Source: Sphingomonas changnyeongensis
Lineage (GTDB): Bacteria > Pseudomonadota > Alphaproteobacteria > Sphingomonadales > Sphingomonadaceae
DNA: 64,000 bases
Assembly (NCBI RefSeq): GCF_009913435.1
Contig: NZ_CP047895.1
Span: forward strand, 2,364,501-2,428,500
Direction: 5' to 3'
The notes beneath the pieces were generated by a model. The model was given only the letters and a program-made list of their open reading frames with translations, made no database searches and was not told the DNA's origin. Numbering within the stretch: the first letter of the stretch is position 1; each line of letters opens with the position of its first letter. Of this stretch, positions 1 through 9,652 are shown one piece after another. The position numbers and the translations under genes were made by a program.

Positions 1-562
1 CAAGAAAACTGTCGGTCCGCACGGCAAAACGGGCCAGCCCTGCCGCCAGCCAGGGCATTGCCGGATTGGCGAACATCAGCCGCGCCATGCCCGACATCAG
101 CCCGGCCGCATCGCCGCCAAAGGGCCTGAGCGCCGGGCACAGGCCGATGACATGGACGGGCGGCGACGGGGCAGCGGCGGGCACCGCGCCGTCCATCACC
201 ATCCGCACGGCGATCGCAGCGCCCGCACTGTGGCCGATCAGCGCGGCGGGCGCGATTCCCTCTGCCGCGCACAATGCGCCCAGGGCGCGGGCGATCCCCG
301 GCAGGGCCAGCCCGGTCGGCAGCCGCCCGCGCGTAAAGCCATGGCCCGGCAGGTCGACCGCGACGACCGTAAAGCGATCGGCCAGCAGCGGTGCCAGCCC
401 GCGCCAGCTGTGCGTCGCCGCCCCGGTGCCGTGGATCAGCAGCAGCACCGGGCCACTTCCCAGCCGCTGGACATGCCAGACCAGCGGGCCATCGGCCACG
501 AACCGGCTGTGTTCGGCGAGCGGCCAGCCCCGGCCCTCGCGCCGCCAGTCGGGCGCGGTCAT
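1..562 (-). CDS. bchO: BchO, alpha/beta hydrolase of the bacteriochlorophyll cluster (3' end off window)
   Basis: The gene runs off the left edge; about 187 codons are present. It is an alpha/beta-hydrolase of the BchO family, a putative magnesium-chelatase accessory protein encoded with bchI and bchD in photosynthesis clusters. The family's exact reaction is not established. Visible motifs are HGTG at residues 44-47, DLPGHG at 70-75 and the nucleophile elbow GHSAG at 110-114 (Ser112). The ATG at 562 overlaps the bchD stop codon in ATGA, so the two are translationally coupled. The identification rests on this fold plus the bchI-bchD context. A generic hydrolase is the alternative, but the order I-D-O makes BchO much more likely. 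Confidence 0.88.
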   Translation of the reverse strand, partial: MTAPDWRREGRGWPLAEHSRFVADGPLVWHVQRLGSGPVLLLIHGTGAATHSWRGLAPLLADRFTVVAVDLPGHGFTRGRLPTGLALPGIARALGALCAAEGIAPAALIGHSAGAAIAVRMVMDGAVPAAAPSPPVHVIGLCPALRPFGGDAAGLMSGMARLMFANPAMPWLAAGLARFAVRTDSFL

Positions 563-2369
563 GGCACCGCCGCCATCATCGCCGCCGCGTCGGCGCGCGG
601 CAGATGCAGATACCGCCCGGCCATGGCGGTGGCGAGCGCCGCGGCCTCGCCCTGCGGGCGCGGGCCGATATCGATCACCACCGCGCCCAGCCCGGCCATG
701 GCGATGCGCCGGGCGGCGGCGATCGCATCTTCGCCCGCCCGCGCGCGGCCCTGCGAACCATCGGCGGCGATGTTCGCCCGCCCGTCGGTCAGCACGACAA
801 GCTGGGTGGTGCGCCCGCGCGCGCCCTGCGCGGTGGCGACGCCGAGCGCGGCATCCAGCCCGGCGGCAAGCGGCGTGCCGCCGCCGCCCGGCAAAGCGGC
901 AAGCAGCCGCCGCGCGCGGGTGAGCGAGCGCGTCGGCGGCAACAGCGTCTCGGCCCCCGTGCCGCGAAAGGCGATCAGCGCCACTTCGGCGCGCCGGGCA
1001 TAGGCGCGCTCAAGCAGCAGCTCGACCGCGCCCTTGGCCTCGGCCAGCCGCTGAAACGCGGCGGAGCCGGACGCATCGACGCAGAACACCGTCAGCACCG
1101 TCTCCCGGTCCTCGAACCGGCGGATGCGCAGATCCTCGCGCGCGAGCCTGAGCGGCCCGCCCGGCACACGCCCGCGCACCCGCTGCCACGGCGCGGCCAT
1201 GCGCAGCGTCGCAACCAGCGCCAGCCGGTTGCCGCCCGGGGCAGGCCCGGCCGCACCCCGACCGGCCGTCCGCGCCGCCGCGCCGCGCCGCGCGCCCCGC
1301 GTCCGCGCTGGCCGCCCTGCATCCGCCGCCGTTCGGCGGCCAGCCGTTCGAACAGCTCGGGCGGCAGGCTGGCGCGCACGGCATCGAGCACCAGATCCTC
1401 AAGCGGCAGCTCGGGCGCGGGCTGATCCTCGCTTTCCGGGGGATCGTCGGGCGGATCGGACGATTCCGGCGGCTCGGGCGGCGGATCGGCGGCATCGTCC
1501 GGCTCAGCCGGCGGCAGCTGCGTTGCGCGGGGACCAAGCACCAAACGCGCGGCGCACAGCGCATCGTCGCGCGCGACCGCATCGCGCCCGGCGAGCGCCG
1601 CCGCCGCCGCCGCCGCCCGGAGCGCGAGCAAAGGTGCCCGGCCAGAGGCGATGCCAAAGGCGATGCTCGCCCCGGCAAGCGCGGTCAGCGTCGCATCATC
1701 GGCGGGCGGCATCGCGCCGCCAGCGGCGCTCCCGGACAATGCGGGATCGGCATCCGCCGCCGGGTGCAAGGTCCGCAGCCCGCGCAGATCGATGTGAAAG
1801 GCCAGCCGGTCGGTTAGCGGCGCGGGCGGCACGGGATCATCGCCCTCCGCCTCCCCGGCCCGGCCGTCATCGACCAGCAGCAGCGCCACCTGCCGCGCAT
1901 CGAGCGCCTGGGCGAGGCGTGCGGCCAGCGCCTCATCCATCCGCCCGGCCCCGCGCAGGATCAACAGCCCGCCCGCCGCCTCCTCGATCAGCCCGGCGAC
2001 GCGCACCGGTCGCCCGGCGGCAAGGCTGGCACCGATATCGATGCCGCCGAGCAGCCGGTCATCGTCAATCGCGAGCGGCACGCGCCGCCGTGCCATCGCC
2101 GGCGGCAGCGCTGCATCGATCAGCGGCCGCAGCCGCTCGAACACCAGATCGTCGCAGCGCAGCCACAGCCCGCCCAGCCCGATGGGATCACAGGCAAACA
2201 GCCGGATCGCCGTCAACGCATCGGCGAGATCGTCCGGCTGGACATCGTTCGTTTCATCAGCTGCGTCTGTTTCACCAGCGGCCACCGGCCCGGGCGGCTC
2301 CGGGGCCGCCGGCGGAACTCCGGACCCCGTGGTTGCGCGCGGGGCGGCGACGGCTGGCGCTGCGCTCAC
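559..2369 (-). CDS. bchD: Magnesium chelatase subunit D, with an apparent frameshift
   Basis: BchD is the AAA+/vWA subunit that, with BchI and BchH, inserts Mg2+ into protoporphyrin IX, the first committed step of bacteriochlorophyll synthesis. The N-terminal ATPase-like part and the acidic, proline-rich linker lie in one frame (2369 to about 1240). The vWA domain lies in another (about 1240 to 559), with MIDAS motif DASGS near position 1075 and LTDGRAN further on. Adding one G to the run at 1235-1241 joins them smoothly through PRGGNRLALVATLR and gives 603 residues, normal for BchD. The ATG overlaps the bchI stop (ATGA) and the stop overlaps the bchO start. If the shift were real the MIDAS domain would be lost; a sequencing error is more likely. 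Confidence 0.88.
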
Positions 2370-3373
2370 GGCCAGAGTTCGGCCATCGCCCGGTCGATGC
2401 GGACCGTCGATCCGGTCTCGTCCAGCACGTTGCGGCGCAGCCGGTGGCGCAGCGCCAGCGGCGCGACCGCGCGGATGTGATCGCGCGTCACATGGTCCTC
2501 ACCGCCCAGCGCCGCCAGCGCCCGCGCCGCGCGCATCAGCGTGAGTTCGCCGCGCAGGCCGTCGACGCCCAGCGCAAGGCACAAGGCAGCGGCATCGGCC
2601 AGCACATCCTCGTCGACCGCGATGCCGGATAGCGCCGCCCGCGCCGCCGCGATCCGGTCCAGGATCGCGCGATTGTCATCGGCAAAGCGCGCCGCAAAGC
2701 CGGCGGGATCGCGGTCATGCGCGTCACAGCGGCGCATGATTTCCACCCGCGCGGCCAGATCGGCGGGCGAGCGCACCTCGACCGCCAGCCCGAACCGGTC
2801 GAGCAGCTGGGGGCGCAGTTCGCCTTCTTCCGGGTTGCCGCTGCCGATCAGCACGAAGCGGGCGGGATGGCGGATGCTCAGCCCCTCGCGCTCGACCAGA
2901 TTCTCGCCCGACTGCGACACGTCGAGCAGCAGATCGACCAGATGATCCTCAAGCAGGTTGATCTCGTCGATATACAGGAACCCGCGATTGGCGCGGGCGA
3001 GCAGCCCCGGCTCGAACGCCTTTTCCCCGCCGACCAGCGCGCGTTCGATGTCGAGCGCGCCGGTGATCCGGTCCTCGGTCGCGCCCAGCGGCAGGTCGAC
3101 GAACGGCACCGGCACCTCGATGACCTCGCCGGCCGCGCAGTCGCCGGACCCGGCCGCGCAGCCGCCCCGGTCTGGATCGCAGTTGAACCGGCAGCCCGCC
3201 GCCACCCGCATCGGCGGCAGCAGCGCGGCCAGCGCGCGCGCCGCCGTCGACTTGCCGGTGCCGCGATCCCCGAACACCATCACGCCGCCGATTCGCGGCT
3301 CCACCGCCGCAATCAGCAGCGCGGTCTTCATTTCGTCCTGTCCGACGATGGCCGCAAAAGGAAATCCGCTCAC
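2366..3373 (-). CDS. bchI: Magnesium chelatase ATPase subunit I
   Basis: This is the AAA+ ATPase of magnesium chelatase, which drives Mg2+ insertion together with BchD and BchH. Walker A GDRGTGKS is at residues 35-42 and Walker B YIDEIN centres on Asp136. Length is 335 residues, usual for BchI. I chose the GTG at 3373 because GGAG (3379-3382 on the plus strand as ctcc) sits 5 bases upstream and the protein then starts at the conserved FPFAAIVGQDEM. An upstream in-frame GTG at 3403 lies inside a PpsR-type operator and has no such ribosome site. First gene of the bchI-bchD-bchO unit. Confidence 0.95.
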   Translation of the reverse strand: MSGFPFAAIVGQDEMKTALLIAAVEPRIGGVMVFGDRGTGKSTAARALAALLPPMRVAAGCRFNCDPDRGGCAAGSGDCAAGEVIEVPVPFVDLPLGATEDRITGALDIERALVGGEKAFEPGLLARANRGFLYIDEINLLEDHLVDLLLDVSQSGENLVEREGLSIRHPARFVLIGSGNPEEGELRPQLLDRFGLAVEVRSPADLAARVEIMRRCDAHDRDPAGFAARFADDNRAILDRIAAARAALSGIAVDEDVLADAAALCLALGVDGLRGELTLMRAARALAALGGEDHVTRDHIRAVAPLALRHRLRRNVLDETGSTVRIDRAMAELWP

Positions 3374-3384
3374 CGGCACTCCAC

Positions 3385-3402
3385 TGTCAGACTTAGTTGA
3401 CA
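3385..3402. promoter_or_regulatory. PpsR/CrtJ-type operator TGT-N12-ACA
   Basis: The 18-bp site TGTCAGACTTAGTTGACA fits the TGT-N12-ACA consensus of the redox/light repressor PpsR (CrtJ), with extended symmetry TGTCA/TGACA. It lies 12 bases upstream of the chosen bchI start and 48 bases upstream of idi, so it could control both divergent genes. Its right half also reads TTGACA, a -35 hexamer in the idi direction. The regulator gene is not in the window. Confidence 0.75.
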
Positions 3403-3450
3403 CATGCTAGTGTCCGCAGCGGGCAAACGGCAAGAGCGGATCGCCAAACG

Positions 3451-4005
3451 ATGAACGATGAAGAGGAAGCCGTCATCCTGGTTGACGAGTGGGACCAGCC
3501 GACGGGGCTGCACGCCAAGCTGAGCGCGCACCGCAAGGCATTGCGCCACAGGGCTTTTTCCGTGTTTTTGTTCAACAGCGCGGGCGAAATCCTGCTCCAG
3601 CAGCGGGCGCAGTCCAAATATCATTGCGGCGGGCTGTGGTCGAACGCCTGTTGCGGCCATCCGCGCGCCGGCGAGGCTGATGCGGCGGCGGCGGCGCGGC
3701 GCCTTGGCGAGGAGATGGGTCTCGCGCCCCGGCTGCATGCCGCCGGGCGCACCGCCTATCATGCCGAGCTGAACGATGGCTGGTATGAAAACGAGATCGT
3801 GCATCTGTTCACCGGCGCAACCGATGCGGCCCCGGTTCCCGACCCGCGCGAGGTCGGCGGATGGCGCTGGATCGCGCCCGACGCGCTCGAGGCCGAATAT
3901 GCGGCCCGGCCACAGCTGTTCACCCCCTGGTTCGGCATTTATCTGCAAACCATCCCCGAACTGGTGCTGGCGGCGCGGGTCGGCGACGCGGTGGCGGTCG
4001 GCTGA
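3451..4005 (+). CDS. idi: Isopentenyl-diphosphate delta-isomerase, type 1
   Basis: Interconverts isopentenyl and dimethylallyl diphosphate, feeding carotenoid, quinone and bacteriochlorophyll side-chain synthesis. The 184-residue protein has the type 1 signatures: the catalytic-cysteine segment WSNACCGHPRAGE, a Nudix-like helix ending RRLGEEMG, and the ENEIVH segment holding the catalytic glutamate. The ATG at 3451 follows an AGAGCGGA ribosome-site-like stretch and gives the usual N-terminus; a TTG upstream would run through the operator. It is divergent from bchI across a PpsR-type site, which fits a role in supplying isoprenoids for photopigments. Confidence 0.95.
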   Translation: MNDEEEAVILVDEWDQPTGLHAKLSAHRKALRHRAFSVFLFNSAGEILLQQRAQSKYHCGGLWSNACCGHPRAGEADAAAAARRLGEEMGLAPRLHAAGRTAYHAELNDGWYENEIVHLFTGATDAAPVPDPREVGGWRWIAPDALEAEYAARPQLFTPWFGIYLQTIPELVLAARVGDAVAVG

Positions 4006-4042
4006 GGATCTGCCACATCGCCGCAAACGCCGCGGTCGTGCC

Positions 4043-4090
4043 GCATTTTCCGCGTCGCCGGATGTTTCCCCCCGGCCTGGAAATGCTCTA
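4043..4090 (+). repeat. Dispersed palindromic repeat, copy A
   Basis: Imperfect palindrome beginning GCATTTTCC and ending GGAAATGCTCTA around a CCGG-rich centre. It is one of five related copies in the window (others near 8742, 27823, 52331 and 61959). It ends 13 bases before the prfC start, so it will be in that mRNA leader if transcribed. Confidence 0.7.
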
Positions 4091-4103
4091 AGGCCCGCCG
4101 ACC

Positions 4104-5690
4104 ATGGACGCACGCCCCTCGACCCGCCCGGACCGGCGCACCTTTGCGATCATTTCGCACCCCGATGCCGGCAAGACCACGCTCACCGAAAAGCTGCTGC
4201 TGTTCGGCGGCGCGATCCATGCCGCGGGCGAGGTCAAGGCGCGCGGCGCCGCGCGGCGGGCACGGTCCGACTGGATGAAGATCGAGCAGCAGCGCGGCAT
4301 TTCGGTCACATCGTCGGTGATGACGTTCGAGCGCGACGGGCTGACCTTCAACCTGCTCGACACGCCGGGGCATGAGGATTTCTCCGAAGACACCTACCGC
4401 ACGCTGACCGCGGTCGATTCAGCGGTGATGGTGATCGACGCGGCGCGCGGGATCGAGGCGCAGACGCGCAAGCTGTTCGAGGTCTGCCGGCTGCGTTCGG
4501 TGCCGATCATCACCTTCATCAACAAGGTCGACCGCGAGGGGCGCGAGCCGTTTTCGCTGCTCGACGAGATTGCCGATCAGCTCGCGCTCGACGTCGCGCC
4601 GATGAACTGGCCGGTCGGCATGGGCGGCATGTTCGAAGGGCTTTACGATCTGGAAGGCCAGCGGCTGATGCGTCCCGCCGCCGACGGCACGGCGGCGTTC
4701 GAGGGCGATGTGACGGCGGTGAGCGGCCTTGACGATCCCCGGCTTGCCGCCGCGATCAGCGCCGATGCGCTGGCGCGGCTGACCGAGGAGACCGAACTGG
4801 CCGGTGCCGGCTATGCGGCGTTTGACGCCGAGGCCTATCGCCACGGCGACCTGACGCCCGTCTATTTCGGGTCGGCGCTCAAGGATTTCGGCGTGGCCGA
4901 ACTGATCGACGCGCTCGCCCGCTTTGCGCCCAGCCCCCGGCCCCAGCCGGCCGATCCGGCCCCGGTGTCGCCCGACGATCAGGCCGTCACCGGCTTCATC
5001 TTCAAGGTGCAGGCCAACATGAACCCGATGCACCGCGACCGGGTGGCGTTCATGCGCCTGTGCTCGGGCCGGTTCCGCCGGGGCATGAAGCTCACCCAGG
5101 TCGGCACCGGCAAGGCGATTTCGGTGCACAGCCCGATCCTGTTCTTTGCCCGCGAGCGCGAGACGGCGGAGGAAGCCTGGCCGGGCGACATCATCGGCAT
5201 CCCCAATCACGGCACGCTGCGCGTCGGCGACACGCTGACCGATGGCGCGCCGCGCGTCATCACCGGCCTGCCCAATTTCGCGCCCGAGCTGCTGCGCCGC
5301 GTCGCGCTCAAGGATCCGACCAAGACCAAGCAGCTGCGCAAGGCGCTCGACGATCTGGCCGAGGAAGGCATCATCCAGGTCTTCTACCCCGAAATCGGCA
5401 GCCAGTGGGTGGTGGGCGTGGTCGGCCAGCTCCAGCTCGAAGTGCTCGTTTCGCGGCTCGAGGTCGAATACAAGGTCGATGCCCGGCTCGAGGCGTCGCC
5501 CTGGGACACTGCGCGCTGGATCGCGGGCAGCGAGGCCGATCTCAAAAGCTTCGCCGAGTTCCATCGCGGCGGGCTTGCCCGCGACCGCGACGACGCGCTG
5601 GTGTTCATGGCCAAGGATGCGTGGGAGGTGAACTATGTCGCCGGCCGCTATCCGGCGATCCGCTTCAGCGCGACGCGCGAACGCGCCTGA
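4104..5690 (+). CDS. prfC: Peptide chain release factor 3
   Basis: RF3 is the translational GTPase that recycles RF1/RF2 from the ribosome after peptide release. The 528-residue protein has the family layout: a GTPase domain with P-loop HPDAGKTT near residue 20, the switch II motif DTPGHEDF, and NKVD, followed by an EF-Tu-like domain 2 and the RF3 C-terminal domain. It starts directly after a palindromic repeat. Its stop TGA (5688-5690) touches the stop of the convergent dctA-like gene with no base between them, so transcription from the two sides must collide or terminate inside coding sequence. Confidence 0.96.
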   Translation: MDARPSTRPDRRTFAIISHPDAGKTTLTEKLLLFGGAIHAAGEVKARGAARRARSDWMKIEQQRGISVTSSVMTFERDGLTFNLLDTPGHEDFSEDTYRTLTAVDSAVMVIDAARGIEAQTRKLFEVCRLRSVPIITFINKVDREGREPFSLLDEIADQLALDVAPMNWPVGMGGMFEGLYDLEGQRLMRPAADGTAAFEGDVTAVSGLDDPRLAAAISADALARLTEETELAGAGYAAFDAEAYRHGDLTPVYFGSALKDFGVAELIDALARFAPSPRPQPADPAPVSPDDQAVTGFIFKVQANMNPMHRDRVAFMRLCSGRFRRGMKLTQVGTGKAISVHSPILFFARERETAEEAWPGDIIGIPNHGTLRVGDTLTDGAPRVITGLPNFAPELLRRVALKDPTKTKQLRKALDDLAEEGIIQVFYPEIGSQWVVGVVGQLQLEVLVSRLEVEYKVDARLEASPWDTARWIAGSEADLKSFAEFHRGGLARDRDDALVFMAKDAWEVNYVAGRYPAIRFSATRERA

Positions 5691-6938
5691 TCAGTCGCCC
5701 CGGCGCAATTCCCTCGCCAGCGTTTCGCGGTCGAGCGCGCCTTCCCAGCGGGCGATGGCGATGGTCGCGACGCCATTGCCGATCAGGTTGGTGATCGCCC
5801 GCGCCTCCGACATGAACCGGTCGACGCCGAGGATCAGCGCAATGCCCGCCACCGGCACCGTATCGACGGCGCTGAGCGTCGCCGCCAGCGTCACGTACCC
5901 GGCACCCGTCACCCCCGCCGCGCCTTTCGAGGTCACCAGCAGCACGGCAAGCAGCGCCAGCTGATCGCCAAGCGACAGATCGACCCCCACCGCCTGGGCG
6001 ATGAAGATCGCCGCCATCGTCAGATAGATCGACGTGCCGTCAAGGTTGAAGCTGTAGCCGGTCGGCACCACCAGCCCGACCACCTGGCGCGCACAGCCCA
6101 GTTTTTCGAGCTTCGCCATCAGCGGCGGCAGCGCGGTTTCGGACGATGAGGTGCCGAGCACGATCAGCAGCTCATCGCCGATATAGCGCAGGAACGCCCA
6201 CAGGCTGAAGCCCGCCAGCCGCGCGATCAGCCCGAGCACGACCGCGATGAACAGCGCACAGGTCAGATAGACGCTCGCCATCAGCGCGCCGAGCTGGGCG
6301 AGCGTCCCGATGCCGTAGCGCCCGATGGTGAAGGCCATCGCCCCGAACGCCCCGACCGGGGCAAGCCGCATCAGCAGCGCGATGATCTGGAACAGGAAAT
6401 CGCCGACCCGGTCCATCACCTCGAGCGCGCCCTGCGCATGGCTGCCGCCGCGCGCGAGCGCGATGCCGCTCAGCACCGCGACCAGCAGCACCTGCAGCAG
6501 CTCGCCCCCGGCCAGCGCGCCGAGAAAGCTGTCGGGAATGATGGCGAGCAGGAAATCGCTGACCCCGCCAGCCTCGGCGCGCGCGCCATAGGCGGCGACC
6601 GATCCGGCATCGAGCGTCGCCGGATCGGCACCGATGCCGGCCCCCGGCCGCACCAGATTGACGACCACCAGCCCGATGACCATCGCCAGCGTCGTCACCG
6701 CCTCGAAATAGACGAACGCCTTCAGCCCGACCCGGCCGACCGCGCGCAGATCGCCGACCTTGGCGATGCCCAGCGTCACCGTCACGAAGATGATCGGGCC
6801 GATCAGCATGCGGATGAGCTTGATGAACGCATCGCCGAGCGGCTTCATCGCCGTGCCAAGCTCAGGCCACAGCGCGCCGAGCAGCACGCCGGCAAGGATC
6901 GCCAGCAGCACCTGCACGTAAAGCCCCGGCAGACGCAT
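5691..6938 (-). CDS. Dicarboxylate/amino acid:cation symporter (DctA/GltP family)
   Basis: Inner-membrane carrier of the SDF (DAACS) family, which imports C4-dicarboxylates or acidic amino acids with Na+ or H+. The 415-residue protein has many hydrophobic segments. It shows the family signatures: [12 protein letters not shown] in TM2, the serine-rich re-entrant loop [10 protein letters not shown], the [11 protein letters not shown] motif of TM7, and [14 protein letters not shown] in hairpin 2. DctA-like length and the TSKGAAGV loop favour dicarboxylates, but the substrate cannot be fixed from sequence. The start ATG overlaps the dprA stop (TGATG), so it is cotranscribed with dprA and plsY. 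Confidence 0.93.
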   Translation of the reverse strand: MRLPGLYVQVLLAILAGVLLGALWPELGTAMKPLGDAFIKLIRMLIGPIIFVTVTLGIAKVGDLRAVGRVGLKAFVYFEAVTTLAMVIGLVVVNLVRPGAGIGADPATLDAGSVAAYGARAEAGGVSDFLLAIIPDSFLGALAGGELLQVLLVAVLSGIALARGGSHAQGALEVMDRVGDFLFQIIALLMRLAPVGAFGAMAFTIGRYGIGTLAQLGALMASVYLTCALFIAVVLGLIARLAGFSLWAFLRYIGDELLIVLGTSSSETALPPLMAKLEKLGCARQVVGLVVPTGYSFNLDGTSIYLTMAAIFIAQAVGVDLSLGDQLALLAVLLVTSKGAAGVTGAGYVTLAATLSAVDTVPVAGIALILGVDRFMSEARAITNLIGNGVATIAIARWEGALDRETLARELRRGD

Positions 6939-8038
6939 CAGATCAGGCTCACCCGCGCCCCGGCATGGCGTTCGAGCCGCCCGGCCAGTTCAAGCTCGAG
7001 CAGCACCGTCTGCACGATCGGCGCGGCGCGGCCCGACTGGCGGATCAGCTCGTCGACCGGCACCGGCACCGGGCCGAGCAGGGCGATGACGGCTGCGCGG
7101 TCGGCGTCATCGGCATCGGCGGCAATGGGCGGCCCCCGATAGCCGCCGGCCGGCCCCGCGACGATGCGCGGATCGATCGGGCGCAGCGCCTCCATGATGT
7201 CGGCGGCGGACTGGACGAGGGTCGCCCCCTCGCGGATCAGCGCGTTGCAGCCCTGGGCGCGCGGGTCGAGCGGCGATCCCGGCACCGCCATCACCTCGCG
7301 GCCGATCTCACCCGCGATGCGCGCGGTGATCAGCGAGCCGGAGCGCGGCGCCGCCTCGATCACCACCGTGCCGAGCGCAAGCCCGGCGATGATGCGATTG
7401 CGATAGGGAAAATGCCGGGCGCGCGGCTCGGTGCCGGGCGGCTGTTCGGCGATCAGCAGCCCGTCGGCAGCGATGCGTTGCTGAAGCTCGGCATTTTCGG
7501 GCGGAAACACCGTGTCGATGCCGCCTGCGATCACCGCGACCGTGCCGCCGCCAAGCGCGCCCAGATGCGCGGCGGTGTCGATCCCGCGCGCCAGGCCTGA
7601 GACGATGCTCACCCCCTCACCGCCCAGGCTCTCCCCGGCCAGCTGCTGCGCCAGCCCGCGCGCAAAGCGGCAGGCGGCAGCCGAGGCGTTGCGCGCGCCG
7701 ACCATCGCCACGCAGGGGCGGTTCGCCAGCGCCATGTCGCCGCGCACGGTGATCGCCGCCGGCGCGTTGTCGAGCGCGGCGAGCAGCGGCGGATAGGCGG
7801 GATCGTCGATGAAGATCATCCGCGCGCCCAGCCGGTCGACAGCGGCCAGCTCGCGCTCCACGGCGCGCGGATCGGCAGCAACGAAGCTGCGCGCACCGCC
7901 GCGCGCGGCAAGCCCCGGCAGCGCATCGAGCGCCGCCTCGGCAGACCCGAACCGGGCCATCAGCTGGCGATAGGTGACGGGACCGATATTGGGCGTGCGG
8001 ATCAGCCTGAGCTTTGCCTTCTGCCCGCCATCAGCCAT
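6938..8038 (-). CDS. dprA: DNA-processing protein DprA
   Basis: DprA binds incoming single-stranded DNA and loads RecA during natural transformation; many non-competent bacteria also carry it. The 366-residue protein has an N-terminal helix-hairpin-helix region starting [17 protein letters not shown]. Its Rossmann core includes [36 protein letters not shown] and GSLITA. A C-terminal winged-helix segment follows ([11 protein letters not shown]...[18 protein letters not shown]). The ATG overlaps the end of plsY by 8 bases and the stop overlaps the next start, so plsY-dprA-symporter form one unit. Confidence 0.96.
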   Translation of the reverse strand: MADGGQKAKLRLIRTPNIGPVTYRQLMARFGSAEAALDALPGLAARGGARSFVAADPRAVERELAAVDRLGARMIFIDDPAYPPLLAALDNAPAAITVRGDMALANRPCVAMVGARNASAAACRFARGLAQQLAGESLGGEGVSIVSGLARGIDTAAHLGALGGGTVAVIAGGIDTVFPPENAELQQRIAADGLLIAEQPPGTEPRARHFPYRNRIIAGLALGTVVIEAAPRSGSLITARIAGEIGREVMAVPGSPLDPRAQGCNALIREGATLVQSAADIMEALRPIDPRIVAGPAGGYRGPPIAADADDADRAAVIALLGPVPVPVDELIRQSGRAAPIVQTVLLELELAGRLERHAGARVSLI

Positions 8039-8665
8039 TGCCGCGCCCGATCCGCGGTTCGGTGCCGGCGATCAGGCGGCGGATATTGTCGCGGTGCCGC
8101 CAGAAGACGAGCAGCGCAAAGCCCGCAAACAGCAGCGCCGCCCCGGACGCCCCCAGGCCCAGGCGGCGAGCGGCGCGGCGATGGCCGCGGCAAAGCCGCC
8201 GACCGAGGAGATGCGGCTGGCCAGCAGCACCCCAACCCAGACGCCCAGATAGACGAGCCCGAGCGGCCACCACAGGCCGAGCGCGACGCCGCCGAACGTC
8301 GCCACCCCCTTGCCGCCGCGAAAGCCGAGCCAAACCGGATAGCAATGGCCGACAAAGGCCATCGCCCCGCCGATCAGCGCCCCCGCGCTCTCCGCCGTGC
8401 CGTCGCCAAGCGCCATCCCGGCCCAGACCGCCGCCGCGCCTTTCAGCGCATCGAGCACCAGTGTCGCCGCCGCCAGCCCCTTGCGGCCGGTGCGCAGCAC
8501 ATTGGTCGCGCCGATATTGCCCGATCCGATGCGGCGCAGATCCCCCGCCCCGGTTGCCCGGGTCAGCACCAGCCCGAACGGGATGCTGCCGAGCAGATAG
8601 CCGATGGCGGCAATGGCAAGCAGGCCGGGAAGCGCGGCCGTTGATACGATCTGGATGTCCCCCAT
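8031..8665 (-). CDS. plsY: Glycerol-3-phosphate acyltransferase PlsY, with an apparent frameshift
   Basis: Membrane enzyme that acylates glycerol-3-phosphate from acyl-phosphate, the first step of phospholipid synthesis. Signature motifs are [14 protein letters not shown] and [10 protein letters not shown], with several membrane segments starting [17 protein letters not shown]. From the ATG at 8665 the frame is normal until about 8154. There a run of five G on the coding strand (8150-8154) needs a sixth to continue as [21 protein letters not shown] and reach the TGA at 8031. The repaired product is 211 residues, normal for PlsY. Read as given, the C-terminus becomes arginine-rich and non-hydrophobic, which is not credible for this family. 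Confidence 0.9.
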
Positions 8666-8741
8666 GGGCCGCGACCATAGCCGCCGCACCGGCGGAAACA
8701 ATAGCGGGCGGGCAAGCGGGAGGGCGGGAGGGCGCCGTGAT

Positions 8742-8780
8742 GGGCCGCCGGGTGATTCCACCCGGCCCGCAAATGCTTTA
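8742..8780 (+). repeat. Dispersed palindromic repeat, copy B
   Basis: Stem CCGGGTG/CACCCGG around ATTC, with the family tail GCAAATGCTTTA. It ends 11 bases before the murI GTG start and lies between the divergent plsY and murI. Confidence 0.75.
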
Positions 8781-8791
8781 GGGCGGGCGGT

Positions 8792-9583
8792 GTGACCGAT
8801 ATGCGCCCCCTTTTATTCTTCGATTCAGGCGTGGGCGGCATGTCCGTGCTCGCCGCCGCGCAGCGGCTGCTGCCGACCGCGCCGATCGTCTATGCGGCCG
8901 ACAGCGCCGGCTATCCCTATGGCACGCGCACCGAGGCGGAAATCGCCGCACGGGTGCCGGCGCTGCTTGGCCGGCTGGTCGAGCGGTTCCAGCCGCGCGT
9001 GGCGATCATCGCCTGCAACACCGCCTCCACCATCGCGCTTGGCCATGTGCGCGCAGCGCTCGACCTGCCGGTCGTCGGCACGGTGCCGGCGATCAAGCCC
9101 GCCGCCCTCGCCTCCAAAAGCCGGGTGATCGGCGTGCTCGGCACCGAGGCGACGGTGCGCCAGCCCTATGTCGATCGGCTGGCGGCGGAGTTTGCCGGCG
9201 ACTGCACGGTGCTGCGCCACGGCTCGGCCGAACTGGTCGACCTTGCCGAGGCCAAGCTGCGCGGCGAAGCGACGGACCCGGCCGCCTATGCCCGCATCCT
9301 GACGGGCCTGACCGACCAGCCGGGCGGCGAGCGGATGGACGTGGTCGTCCTTGCCTGCACCCATTTCCGCCTTGTCGAACCCGAACTCAGCGCCGCGCGC
9401 CCGCTCACCTATCTCGACGGCGCGGACGGGATTGCCCGGCGCATCGTCCATCTGACGCAGGGGCAGGACTGGCCGGCAGCCCCGGTGCCCGGCACCGCGA
9501 TCTTCACCCGGCTCGATCCGCGCACCGAGGCGCTGCGCCCGGCGCTCGCGCGCTTCGGGCTGCAGAAAATCGATCAGCTTTAG
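8792..9583 (+). CDS. murI: Glutamate racemase
   Basis: Makes D-glutamate for peptidoglycan. The 263-residue protein has the expected paired catalytic cysteines, in CNTAS (N-terminal domain) and ACTHF (C-terminal domain). The substrate-binding start DSGVGGMSV and PYG loops are also present. I use the GTG at 8792; an ATG at 8801 is in frame and equally possible, as both follow the GGGCGGGCGG stretch after the palindromic repeat. It is divergent from plsY and followed by hemA about 70 bases downstream. Confidence 0.96.
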   Translation: MTDMRPLLFFDSGVGGMSVLAAAQRLLPTAPIVYAADSAGYPYGTRTEAEIAARVPALLGRLVERFQPRVAIIACNTASTIALGHVRAALDLPVVGTVPAIKPAALASKSRVIGVLGTEATVRQPYVDRLAAEFAGDCTVLRHGSAELVDLAEAKLRGEATDPAAYARILTGLTDQPGGERMDVVVLACTHFRLVEPELSAARPLTYLDGADGIARRIVHLTQGQDWPAAPVPGTAIFTRLDPRTEALRPALARFGLQKIDQL

Positions 9584-9652
9584 CGATTTTTCTGCGAGAC
9601 GTTCGCGCTGGCGAGCATGGGGCGATTTGGAGTATGGGCGCTGCCAGACCCG

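Noticed and set aside
3411..3428. A second TGT-N12-ACA site upstream of idi
   Set aside because: The right half reads AAC, not ACA, and there is no dyad symmetry.
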